Assembly: GCF_015209595.1 (NCBI RefSeq)
Contig: NZ_JADEYS010000013.1
Span: 62,001-126,000 of the forward strand
From: Pontibacterium sinense
GTDB lineage: Bacteria > Pseudomonadota > Gammaproteobacteria > Pseudomonadales > Balneatricaceae
DNA: 64,000 nt
Reading direction: 5' to 3'
Below are positions 43,770-51,411 of the stretch, piece after piece; within the stretch, counting starts at the first letter, position 1, and every line of letters begins with the position of its first letter. The notes under the pieces were generated by a model, which saw only the letters and a list, made by a program, of their open reading frames with translations, was not told where the DNA came from and did not search any database. The translations under genes were made by a program, and so were the position numbers.

Positions 43770-45411
43770 ATACTCGCTCCTTAAACGGGGCCTTGCCCAG
43801 ACGCTGATAGGTTGTGGTAAAGGTTTCGGTGGCGCTTGAACGTGCTTCTAAATACACCTCAATGATGCGCTCGACAGCAGGTGCGACCTTATCGTGTGGG
43901 AGCGACGGCCCCAGTACTTTCCCAATGCCTGATTGCCTGCCTGTCTGTCCGCCCAGGGTGATTTGGTAAAATTCCTCACCGTTTTTATCCACCCCCAGAA
44001 TGCCTATATTGGCGATATGGTGATGGGCGCAGGCATTGATGCAGCCGGATATGCGCAGGCTCAAATCGCCGAGCGCGTAGAGCCGGTCCAGATCTTCAAA
44101 ACGTTGCTGAATCGCTGCGTTAACCGACAGAGAACGGGCATTTGCCAAATTACAGAAATCTCCGCCCGGGCAGCACACCGTATCGATCAATGTACCTACT
44201 GTCGGCGTCGCCAAATTCAGTCGGTTAATCTCATGCCAGAGGTTAAACAGGTCCGTGCGTTTCACATCCGTTAGCACGATGTTTTGCTGCTGTGTGGTGC
44301 GTACTTCGCCGAATGAGTAACGATCAGCCAGTTCTGCGATACTTTCCAGCTGCTCGGTTGTTATATCACCGGGGGCTTGTCCGAAGTATTTCAGAGACAA
44401 CGTGACGATACGGTAGCCGTGCTGTTTGTGCGGCCGTACATTGCGCTCAATCCAGCGGTGGTATGACTCGGGGGCGGAAATAGGTACCGGTAAATCGCTG
44501 TCTGCTTCGAATGGTTCATAATCCGGTGCAGAGAAGAAGGACTGGGCGTAAGAGATCTCCTCATTGCTAAGCTGGGGATCGGCTGCGTAGTTACGCTCGA
44601 ACTCCTGCTCTACCTGATGGGTGAATTCCTCGGTCCCCAGACTGCTGACCAGAATTTTGATACGTGCTTTGTACTTGTTGTCTCTACGGCCATAGCGGTT
44701 ATAGACGCGCAAAATTGCTTTGAGATAACCCAATAACTGCGTTTGGGGTAAGAACTCACGGATCAAGCTGCCCAGCATTGGGGTGCGGCCTAATCCGCCG
44801 CCAGCCCAGACATTAAATCCTAACTCGCCACTGTCTGATCGTACCAGTCGCAGGCCGATATCGTGTAAGCGGATAGAGGCGCGGTCTTCTTCGGCACCAA
44901 TCACGGCAATTTTGAACTTCCGTGGTAAAAAGGCGAACTCAGGATGCAGCGTCGACCACTGACGGATGATCTCGCAATAAGGGCGTGGATCGGTGACTTC
45001 ATCGTCGACGACACCCGCCAGTGGATCGGAGGTGGTGTTGCGGATGCAGTTACCGCTCGTCTGGATTGCGTGCATCTCTGCGCTCGCCAGCTCGTCCAGA
45101 ATGTCGGGCACATCTGTGAGTTCAACCCAATTAAACTGGATGTTCTGACGGGTCGTGATGTGGCAGTAATTGCGATCATAGTCCCTACAGATCTTTGCCA
45201 TCATGCGCAGCTGTGTGGAGGAGAGCATGCCGTAGGGCACCGCAACCCGTAACATCGGGGCATGTTTCTGCACGTAAAGTCCGTTTTGTAAGCGCAGAGG
45301 TAAAAAGGCTTCTTCGCTGATATCGCCGTTCAGATAACGTTCCATCTGATGTCTGAATTGCAGAACCCGGTTTTGCACAACCTCGTGGTCTAATTCATCG
45401 TACTGATACAT
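43753..45411 (-). CDS. Ferredoxin-type nitrite/sulfite reductase hemoprotein (CysI-like)
   Basis: The siroheme/4Fe-4S enzyme probably reduces sulfite to sulfide for cysteine synthesis. The cluster cysteines lie in TVCCPGGDFCNLANARS and SGCINACAHHHIANIG. The substrate-side region CRDYDRNYCHITTRQNIQFNWVEL is typical. At 552 residues it matches the single-subunit family found with DUF934. It would complement sulfonate or sulfate assimilation. No cysJ or ferredoxin gene is adjacent. Confidence 0.9.
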   Translation of the reverse strand: MYQYDELDHEVVQNRVLQFRHQMERYLNGDISEEAFLPLRLQNGLYVQKHAPMLRVAVPYGMLSSTQLRMMAKICRDYDRNYCHITTRQNIQFNWVELTDVPDILDELASAEMHAIQTSGNCIRNTTSDPLAGVVDDEVTDPRPYCEIIRQWSTLHPEFAFLPRKFKIAVIGAEEDRASIRLHDIGLRLVRSDSGELGFNVWAGGGLGRTPMLGSLIREFLPQTQLLGYLKAILRVYNRYGRRDNKYKARIKILVSSLGTEEFTHQVEQEFERNYAADPQLSNEEISYAQSFFSAPDYEPFEADSDLPVPISAPESYHRWIERNVRPHKQHGYRIVTLSLKYFGQAPGDITTEQLESIAELADRYSFGEVRTTQQQNIVLTDVKRTDLFNLWHEINRLNLATPTVGTLIDTVCCPGGDFCNLANARSLSVNAAIQQRFEDLDRLYALGDLSLRISGCINACAHHHIANIGILGVDKNGEEFYQITLGGQTGRQSGIGKVLGPSLPHDKVAPAVERIIEVYLEARSSATETFTTTYQRLGKAPFKERVYATGL

Positions 45412-45636
45412 GCTGGAAAAGGTCTCGCTTAGAAAGGACAGTCATTGATTCCATTAGAGTAAAACGAGCGTTGAAACGAGCACAGACACAAAATAGTTAA
45501 TATTCAGGGGTACAGAATTGAGGGGCCGTGGCTGAAAGGCCTATGGGTGAGCAGGTCAAGAGGGTGTTATGTTGACACTGAGTTTGTAAGATACGCACCG
45601 TTACCATTGAGTCATTCACACGAAAGGAAGTCTGCG

Positions 45637-46071
45637 ATGAATCCTGCATACGATGAGAACAACGTTTTTGCTCAGATCCTGAGGGGAGAAGCTCCCTGTA
45701 TCAAACTGTACGAAGATGACCAAACGTTGGCAATTATGGACATCATGCCGCAGACTCACGGACATGTGCTGGTGATCCCCAAAGAGCCTGCAATCACCTT
45801 ATATGATCTGTCGGAAGAGTCTGCTAATGCCTGCCTGAAAACGGTGCGGTTGATGGGGCGCGCGGTTGAGAAAGCGATGGGAATCAGCGGTTCCACATTG
45901 TTTCAGCATAACGGGCGTGTCGCTGGACAGAGTGTTCCGCACTTTCATTTTCATATCTTTCCCGGATCGCTGAAAGGACTGTTCGAACATGCTAAGCGGT
46001 TTGAAGAGCCAGAGGTCTTGGAAGAAAATGCCCGCAAGATTATTGCTGCACTAGCTACTCTGGATCACTGA
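45637..46071 (+). CDS. HIT-family nucleotide hydrolase/transferase
   Basis: The 144-residue protein contains the histidine triad HFHFHIFP with the catalytic histidine, plus the start NVFAQILRGEAPCIKLYEDD. It likely hydrolyses AMP-linked compounds. The ATG at 45637 has AAGGAAG upstream; a longer frame lacks support. The following DUF1294 gene begins 2 bases after its stop. Confidence 0.92.
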   Translation: MNPAYDENNVFAQILRGEAPCIKLYEDDQTLAIMDIMPQTHGHVLVIPKEPAITLYDLSEESANACLKTVRLMGRAVEKAMGISGSTLFQHNGRVAGQSVPHFHFHIFPGSLKGLFEHAKRFEEPEVLEENARKIIAALATLDH

Positions 46072-46073
46072 AC

Positions 46074-46490
46074 GTGGCAACTTGTATCACTAAACCGCGA
46101 ATAATCCGCGCTTCGGGGCTGCTCATTAGTGCGGCTGTCGTATTCCTCAGTACGGTGGGTGCGGCCACGTATTTTACATGGATTCCAATGCCATTGGGCA
46201 TGGCTTATCTGGCGCTGAGTCTGCTGACCTTTGTCATTTATGCTATCGATAAGTCAAAAGCGAAACGTGGCGTCTGGCGGATTCCGGAGAAAACGCTGCA
46301 CCTCTTATCATTGGTGGGCGGTTGGCCCGGCGCATTATTAGCGCAACAGCTGCTGAGGCATAAATCGAGCAAGACGCGTTTTCGAATCGTTTTTTGGCTG
46401 ACCTTATGCCTTAACTTAGCGGTGATAGGGTGGTTGTTTTCAGCGACCGGAAACGCGTTTGTAAGGTCATTAGTTGTAACGTTTTCTTGA
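46074..46490 (+). CDS. DUF1294 membrane protein
   Basis: The 138-residue inner-membrane protein has three or four hydrophobic segments and the family signature YAIDKSKAKRGVWRIPE, then LSLVGGWPGALLAQQLLRHKS. The start is GTG at 46074. It is coupled to the HIT gene. Function unknown. Confidence 0.88.
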   Translation: MATCITKPRIIRASGLLISAAVVFLSTVGAATYFTWIPMPLGMAYLALSLLTFVIYAIDKSKAKRGVWRIPEKTLHLLSLVGGWPGALLAQQLLRHKSSKTRFRIVFWLTLCLNLAVIGWLFSATGNAFVRSLVVTFS

Positions 46491-46550
46491 GTTCTTTTGA
46501 CTTGATTTGGCATTAAATGTCCCGCTTTCGGCACAAAGCGTACATCTCAG

Positions 46551-46781
46551 TCAGGACTGAATGTTGGATGAACAACAACTTGTGCCTTCCTGTATTGGCG
46601 GGCAGGGAACCGTGCCATAAGAGCAGTACACACAACAGTCTCCAGGAAGCGGCTTCAGCAACTTGCCGCACCCTTCACATTCGTAAAACCATTGGCACGC
46701 GTCGGTTGGCATGGATTCAATTTTTGAATAGCCGCACTCGGGGCAGGTAATAGTCGATTCTAAAACGATCTTGTTGCTCAT
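46551..46781 (-). CDS. GDCCVxC-domain protein (mercury-operon associated)
   Basis: The 76-residue protein is rich in cysteines: CPECG (13-17), CEGCG, GDCCVYCSYG and CCSS near the end. This domain is found beside mercury transport genes and may bind metal. It follows merC immediately (stop of merC and its start share one base), so it is in the same operon. The precise role is unknown. Confidence 0.85.
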   Translation of the reverse strand: MSNKIVLESTITCPECGYSKIESMPTDACQWFYECEGCGKLLKPLPGDCCVYCSYGTVPCPPIQEGTSCCSSNIQS

Positions 46782-47191
46782 TACGACTCCTTGCTCTGTC
46801 TAATGGTTTGGCAAACTCGGTGCAGCGGTGAAGTTAGATCCCAGACGGCTACCCCAAACATGAGTGCAAGCGCGGCATAAAACATGTAAGTACTCCATGC
46901 GTCGGTCCAGAAAAGGTACAAGGTGGCCAGCACCATAATCGGTCCTGCAATGGTTAGAACGCCTCTCAGATGGTGTTTATATGACCACCATGAGGCTAAG
47001 GCAGAGACGAGTGCAATGGTCGCAAATAACGGAAGTAACGTATTGATGAAGGTTCCTTCAAATTGTGCCAAGAACCCCATTCCTAATGCGGACCCCAGTG
47101 CACCTAGCACGGGAAAGCATGATGCGCACCCCATTGCCGAGACTATAGCTCCCAGCGCCCCCAACTTTTCGGTAAGTATTGATAACTGCAT
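46781..47191 (-). CDS. merC: MerC-type mercury uptake membrane protein
   Basis: The 136-residue four-helix inner-membrane protein has the metal-binding pair GCASCFPVLG near residue 25 and the family arrangement LGALGSALGMGFL. MerC brings Hg(II) into the cytoplasm. The ATG at 47191 is preferred; a longer frame would start within the mer operator. No mercuric reductase gene is present nearby. Confidence 0.85.
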   Translation of the reverse strand: MQLSILTEKLGALGAIVSAMGCASCFPVLGALGSALGMGFLAQFEGTFINTLLPLFATIALVSALASWWSYKHHLRGVLTIAGPIMVLATLYLFWTDAWSTYMFYAALALMFGVAVWDLTSPLHRVCQTIRQSKES

Positions 47192-47229
47192 ACCTATATC
47201 CCAACACCTCAAAATCAATCGATACATTG

Positions 47230-47261
47230 AGTATAAACTCCGTACCATGGTACGGAATCAA
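47230..47261 (-). promoter_or_regulatory. MerR-type promoter/operator for merC
   Basis: TCCGTACCATGGTACGGA (47239-47256) is a perfect 18-bp palindrome of the mer type. On the minus strand it lies between TTGATT (-35, 47256-47261) and TATACT (-10, 47230-47235) with a 20-bp spacer (19 bp if TTATAC is used), the long spacing that MerR proteins correct by twisting DNA. It lies between merR and merC, both on the minus strand. Confidence 0.88.
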
Positions 47262-47268
47262 GCATGAG

Positions 47269-47664
47269 TCATTGGCCCTGTGAAATGGCCTCAATGATCG
47301 GGCAGGAAGTATTAGAGCTGTTGTCTTCGCATGAGTTGATCAGTGTCTCTAGCGTATTTGCGATAGCACGAAGGTCTTTGATTTTCCCTTTTACATCATC
47401 CAGCTTACTGGATGCCAGTTGCTTGGTTTGATCACAACTCCCCTCACCAAGGGACAGCAGAATCTTAATCTCAACAAGACTAAATCCGAGTTTCTTTGCT
47501 CGCTGTATGAACTGTATCTGCTGAACATCTTGAACGGCGTATGTTCGATACCCTGAAGCAGGCTTCGCTGGTTCAAGGATGAGTCCAATACGCTGGTAAT
47601 ATCTTATGGTCTCGACACCCACACCTGCCTTTTGAGCCACCGTGCTGATCGTCAGTTTGTCCAT
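47269..47664 (-). CDS. merR: Mercury-responsive MerR regulator
   Basis: The 131-residue regulator has the MerR winged helix (ISTVAQKAGVGVETIRYYQRIGL) and the dimer helix. The three Hg-binding cysteines C77, C112 and C121 keep the 35- and 9-residue spacing of Tn501 MerR (C82, C117, C126), so Hg(II) sensing is well supported. It is transcribed in the same direction as merC, unlike the divergent arrangement in Tn501, and must have its own upstream promoter. Confidence 0.93.
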   Translation of the reverse strand: MDKLTISTVAQKAGVGVETIRYYQRIGLILEPAKPASGYRTYAVQDVQQIQFIQRAKKLGFSLVEIKILLSLGEGSCDQTKQLASSKLDDVKGKIKDLRAIANTLETLINSCEDNSSNTSCPIIEAISQGQ

Positions 47665-47737
47665 TGATCTCTTACATTGCTCCTAATTAACCAAGGGAGG
47701 AGCCTTACTATAGCTTCAAACACAACATACTGTGAAC

Positions 47738-47756
47738 GTCCGCTTTGGGTCGGAAA
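47738..47756 (+). repeat. Dispersed repeat, copy 1
   Basis: GTCCGCTTTGGGTCGGAAA matches the sequence at 48436-48454 in 18 of 19 positions. The two copies flank the cytochrome c' gene in the same orientation. Confidence 0.65.
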
Positions 47757-47794
47757 GTGACTTCCTTTCTGATGATTGTAATCAAACTGGCTTT

Positions 47795-47811
47795 GCGACC
47801 AGGATGGTCGC
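47795..47811 (+). repeat. Short hairpin repeat, copy 1
   Basis: GCGACC-AGGAT-GGTCGC is followed by TTA. A related hairpin, GCGACC-GGGGTT-GGTCGC plus TTA, lies at 50855-50872. Confidence 0.5.
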
Positions 47812-47955
47812 TTAATGGCTCGATGTGGATGTTATCGCAGCGTTAAAAAAGCAATTTGGCAAGCTTAAATTCGGTTACTATGGGCTAGGATATTCGCCCG
47901 GATGTAGTCAAACGTCATGGTATTATCAGTAACTCGATATTGAAGGATAGAGTGT

Positions 47956-48390
47956 ATGAATTTCAGGTCCAAAGTGCTTTTTGTCACGTTTTTTACTTTC
48001 TCTTCCACGCTTTGGGCTCACTCAGGAGCGACGGGTATCGTTAAAGAACGAATGGATAACTTCAAAGAATCTAAAAAGTCGATGAAGCTGCTCAAGAAAG
48101 CGGTTCGCAACGATGACTTTACTGTTGTCGCCCAGGAAGCGATGGTAATTAACCGATGGGCAAGGAAGTTGACAGACTACTTCCCTGAAGGCTCAAATCA
48201 GCCTCCATCGGAAGCGCTGAATCTAATCTGGGAAGAGTTTGAACGGTTTGAAGTACGTGCCGACACTCAAATCAGGGCTTCAGAGCGGCTTCAGCGGTCT
48301 GGTTTAAACAAAGATGCTGACGGGGCTGCTAAAGCATATTCTGAATTAGCGCAGTCCTGCAAAGCTTGCCACAATGATTACCGTGAATAA
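47956..48390 (+). CDS. Cytochrome c' family protein (class II)
   Basis: The 144-residue periplasmic four-helix cytochrome has a Sec signal peptide (about 1-21) and the C-terminal heme motif CKACH near residue 137, typical of cytochrome c'. Such proteins bind nitric oxide and may relieve nitrosative stress. AAGGA lies upstream of the ATG. It lies between mercury genes and an integrase remnant, flanked by a repeat pair. The hemerythrin-NIT cyclase elsewhere in the window is another NO/nitrate-related candidate, but no link is shown. Confidence 0.88.
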   Translation: MNFRSKVLFVTFFTFSSTLWAHSGATGIVKERMDNFKESKKSMKLLKKAVRNDDFTVVAQEAMVINRWARKLTDYFPEGSNQPPSEALNLIWEEFERFEVRADTQIRASERLQRSGLNKDADGAAKAYSELAQSCKACHNDYRE

Positions 48391-48435
48391 CATCGAATAA
48401 CCTGCATTGCAGGCTCCCGGTTGTACAGATTGAAT

Positions 48436-48454
48436 GTCCGCTTAGGGTCGGAAA
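48436..48454 (+). repeat. Dispersed repeat, copy 2
   Basis: GTCCGCTTAGGGTCGGAAA has 18 of 19 positions identical to 47738-47756. It lies just before the integrase remnant. Confidence 0.65.
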
Positions 48455-48551
48455 TCGTCCATCTCAATGATCCTAAGCTTTACGTTTCCAACCGCAACAA
48501 AGGAGCCTTACCATGGCTGCTCCTCTATACCACTCCAAACACTCACCGTGA

Positions 48552-48739
48552 AACAAAGGGAAACGGGTCGGTCAGAAGAAATCACTCAAGCTCAGGGACA
48601 TCTGGGTTATCCGCATCAGGATTCAGATCGCCGAAGCTCATCGAGAACTTGCTCTGTTTAAGCGGGTTATTGATAGCAAGTTGAGAGCACCGTTCGTTAT
48701 CTCGGCATTGATGTAGATGGCGCTCTGGATATGACATAA
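48552..48739 (+). pseudogene. Decayed tyrosine-recombinase (phage-type integrase) with internal deletion
   Basis: The first frame reads KGKRVGQKKSLKLRDIWVI, then RIQIAEAHRELALFKRVIDSKLR, the N-terminal part of a common gammaproteobacterial integrase family. At about 48686 it switches to another frame reading STVRYLGIDVDGAL and ends at TAA (48737-48739), which is the C-terminus of the same family (after the catalytic tyrosine region). The central catalytic part, about 100 residues, is missing, so a deletion fused the ends out of frame. A stop precedes the fragment. It is clearly non-functional. Confidence 0.82.
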
Positions 48740-48830
48740 CAGACTTTTAGCATTGAAAATAACCACCTGTTGCGATGCAACCCGGTGAGGGCTTAACTAC
48801 ACTGGATGCAGAGTAGTGGAGGTAGTATCC

Positions 48831-49295
48831 ATGGAGCCATTAACTAAAGCGCAGTTTGATCAGCATTACACCATTGAGCACCTTCGGGAGTTGTCAGTGT
48901 TTGGTGCTTTGAATCAGGACTTTGTCGAGCATCTGTTGGATCAGTGCGAGATATACCGCACGGAGCCCGGCGATCTGCTATTCCAGGATGGCCAGTCACC
49001 GAACGGTTTTTACATACTGATCGACGGTGATAGCACACTCTATTGTGGCCCACAGCTAAAAAACCAAATCGTTAACGTTCTCAGGCCTGGCGAATGTGTG
49101 GGTTTTATCAGCATGCTTTCAATGAATCCGGTGATCGGTGATGTGACACCGACCGTGGGTTCTGTAGTACTGCATATTCGAAACCCTTTGTTTGCCTCCC
49201 TGCCGGAGATCGATGGTGAACAGTCCTTTATCCTCTTAATGAACCTGACCCGTAATATCTGCCGTGCCTATATCAAACATGCGATTCAGGAGTAG
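48831..49295 (+). CDS. Single-domain cyclic-nucleotide-binding-fold protein
   Basis: The 154-residue protein is a lone cNMP-binding-like beta barrel with C-terminal helices: TEPGDLLFQDGQSPNGFYILIDG, then RPGECVGFISML. No DNA-binding helix-turn-helix follows. The phosphate-binding cassette keeps GE but lacks the arginine of the RSA motif, so canonical cAMP binding is doubtful. GGAGG lies before the ATG at 48831. A homologous gene of similar size is at 63074-63553. Function unknown. Confidence 0.75.
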   Translation: MEPLTKAQFDQHYTIEHLRELSVFGALNQDFVEHLLDQCEIYRTEPGDLLFQDGQSPNGFYILIDGDSTLYCGPQLKNQIVNVLRPGECVGFISMLSMNPVIGDVTPTVGSVVLHIRNPLFASLPEIDGEQSFILLMNLTRNICRAYIKHAIQE

Positions 49296-49623
49296 CCAAC
49301 CTGAGCGTTGTCTAGAAACTCGCGATACCGCGTCAGTGCAGTTTGCCTGAAAACACAAATCCCCAGATCTGCTTTTGTAACTTAGCAAGCATCGCGAACG
49401 GTCTATCCTGAATGCCTTACCTGAACTCTCTACAGGTCGTTTACCGAGATAATGTGGACATCTGAAGAGATGTTTTTCATCACGTCTCTTGGTTCTTTTC
49501 GCTGACTTTTGTAACCACCACATTGGCCTGATTGCTTAGCGATCTCCCTATTGACCTGTCTACTGATTTACAGTTTATGATGGTTTTCAACAGGGATAAG
49601 CGCTCCTTCAAGAGGAACAATTG
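49296..49623. other. Intergenic region upstream of the MerR-methyltransferase gene
   Basis: This gap of about 330 bases has no recognised gene, repeat or terminator. GAGG lies shortly before the ATG at 49624. No typical MerR 19-20-bp spaced promoter was recognised. Confidence 0.45.
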
Positions 49624-50793
49624 ATGTATCGAATATCAGAGCTTGCGGAGCAGGTTGGGTTATCACGTACCACACTACTGTATTACGAAAAACTAGGGCT
49701 GATTGAAGGGAAACGACTCAGCAATGGTTATCGCATATACAGCGAATACGATATCCAACGTTTACGATTGATACAGCAGCTCCATGCCGGAGGGCTCACG
49801 CTAAATGAATGTAAAGCGTGCTTAAACGCTCGGATAGATCGAGAGGTGCTGCTGAATCGATTATCTCAATTGGATGATGAAATCGCCGAAAAACAGAAAG
49901 CCAGATGCTTGCTCTCTGCGCTGTTAGGGGAAAAAGGCCATAAAGAATGGCATGAAACCATCGACAGAGTGGCACCCGATGCACATTTAGATTGGCTAAT
50001 AAAACAAGGCTTCAACGAAAAGGAAGCTCTAAGATTAAAATGGTTATCAAAGAATATGAACGAACATGAGCGTTATATGGCTGACTTTCTCCGTGTGTAT
50101 GAAGCACTCGACAGATGGGGCCCCGGTTCAGACGCTGAGACATTAAAAGCGTTATCAAAAATCCCGTTCACGCCGAAGAAGATCCTTGAAGTGGGGTGCG
50201 GGAATGGTGTTGCTACCTTTGTGCTCGCTGAACAGTCCGAAGCACAGATCACCGCAGTCGATAACGATGCTCCAGCGCTAGCGCGTTTAGTGGAGCGGGC
50301 AAAGGAGGTGGGTGTCGATCACAAAGTAATGACAAGCTGTGCAAGCATGATGGATTTACCATTTAAGGCAGCCAGCTTTGACGTTATCTGGTCAGAAGGC
50401 AGCGCCTATATTATGGGCGTGACTAAAGCGCTTAATGAATGGAAAACACTGTTGGAAGACGGTGGAGTCTTGGTGTTTAGCGACTTAGTCTGGCTCACAA
50501 ACAGTCCCAGTGAAGAGGTTGCAGCTTACTGGGAAAAGGCCTACCCGGAGATGGCAACCGTCGATGAACGTGTTAAACAATCGGAAACTGAAGGTTATGA
50601 GGTCGTTGGTAGTTTCACCTTAAACGAAGAGGCGTGGACTGCCTACTTCGAACCACTTCAGGCGCGAGTCAATTCCATTAAAGATAAAATGATAGGGTCA
50701 CCTGCGCTTAAGGATATTGAAGAGGAGCTTGCGATCTGCCATCAGTACCCGGATGAATTTGGTTATCAAATGTTTGTGCTTCGCAGGGTGTAA
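49624..50793 (+). CDS. MerR-type regulator fused to a SAM-dependent methyltransferase
   Basis: Residues 1-70 form a MerR winged helix (YRISELAEQVGLSRTTLLYYEKLGLI) followed by a dimerisation helix to about 125. From about 180 a class I methyltransferase fold begins with motif I ILEVGCGNGVATFVLAEQ, then ITAVDND and MDLPFKAASFDVIWSEGSAYIMG. The single frame has no break and codon use is uniform, so the fusion appears real. The ATG at 49624 follows GAGG. The methyl acceptor and inducer are unknown; self-regulation by substrate is a reasonable guess. Confidence 0.85.
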   Translation: MYRISELAEQVGLSRTTLLYYEKLGLIEGKRLSNGYRIYSEYDIQRLRLIQQLHAGGLTLNECKACLNARIDREVLLNRLSQLDDEIAEKQKARCLLSALLGEKGHKEWHETIDRVAPDAHLDWLIKQGFNEKEALRLKWLSKNMNEHERYMADFLRVYEALDRWGPGSDAETLKALSKIPFTPKKILEVGCGNGVATFVLAEQSEAQITAVDNDAPALARLVERAKEVGVDHKVMTSCASMMDLPFKAASFDVIWSEGSAYIMGVTKALNEWKTLLEDGGVLVFSDLVWLTNSPSEEVAAYWEKAYPEMATVDERVKQSETEGYEVVGSFTLNEEAWTAYFEPLQARVNSIKDKMIGSPALKDIEEELAICHQYPDEFGYQMFVLRRV

Positions 50794-50854
50794 CTCTTCC
50801 CTTATTAACGTCTCGTCTCTAGCGCATGGGATATGTGTCTTTTTGGGCCAGACA

Positions 50855-50872
50855 GCGACCGGGGTTGGTCGC
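50855..50872 (+). repeat. Short hairpin repeat, copy 2
   Basis: GCGACC and GGTCGC flank GGGGTT, with TTA following, as in copy 1 at 47795-47811. It lies downstream of the MerR-methyltransferase gene and may also serve as a weak terminator. Confidence 0.45.
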
Positions 50873-50951
50873 TTATCGGTTGAAGAAGGACACTGTGCCT
50901 ACCCTATATTAGAACCATTGCTTGGATGATGAACGGTCGGCCAGAAAGCAC

Positions 50952-51293
50952 TCAGCCACTGTGTTGATTGAACAGGTAAGCGGCGAACGCCAGCCAGGAG
51001 ATCACAAGTAGAATCCATGGGAGTTTAGAGCCATGGGCCGTTTGGGGCGTGTCGTTAACTGATTCAGGTGCAGCGGCAGAGGCTGCGGATTTCACCTTCT
51101 TTCGCTGGCGATCCTGCTCACGAGCCTTGGACTTTTGCTGTTTTTTGTACTGAGCAATCCCTTTCTCGATCCCCTGGGCGATCAGTTTGGTCTGTTCCTT
51201 GGTCTGGCCCGGCTTTTGGGTTGCGCGGGCGATCTTCAACGCGTCCGTTTTGGTTTCGTCTGATACGACCTCTTTCTTCGGGGATTTTGCCAT
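50952..51293 (-). CDS. DUF2956 protein
   Basis: The 113-residue protein has a charged N-terminal region (KIARATQKPGQTKEQTKLIAQGIEKGIAQYKKQQK in family pieces), a low-complexity alanine/serine linker and one C-terminal membrane helix (LPWILLVISWLAFAAYLF). This matches DUF2956 of gammaproteobacteria. Function unknown. Confidence 0.85.
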   Translation of the reverse strand: MAKSPKKEVVSDETKTDALKIARATQKPGQTKEQTKLIAQGIEKGIAQYKKQQKSKAREQDRQRKKVKSAASAAAPESVNDTPQTAHGSKLPWILLVISWLAFAAYLFNQHSG

Positions 51294-51317
51294 GGTTCGC
51301 CGTGTCCTTCGCAGATG

Positions 51318-51345
51318 GTGAAAGCGGTAAGTATACCGCTTTCAC
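51318..51345 (-). terminator. Hairpin between nucleoside-recognition gene and DUF2956 gene
   Basis: GTGAAAGCGGTA (51318-51329) and TACCGCTTTCAC (51334-51345) are a 12-bp perfect stem with a 4-base loop. There is no T-run on the minus strand, so termination or transcript protection are both possible. Confidence 0.55.
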
Positions 51346-51411
51346 GCCGCTGCGTTCTTCCTTCGCTTACTTCTTCAATTAGGCAGAGATAGAGACGCTG
51401 GTGAGAGTCCT

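Larger units (their letters stand above)
47665..47955. other. Intergenic region with repeat copies, upstream of cytochrome c' gene
   Basis: This 291-base gap holds one copy of a 19-base repeat (47738-47756) and one of a short hairpin repeat (47795-47811), both listed separately. The merR promoter must lie near its left end. Confidence 0.5.

Noticed and set aside
47192-47248. Longer merC frame starting at 47248
   Set aside because: That start would be inside the mer operator and upstream of the transcription start.
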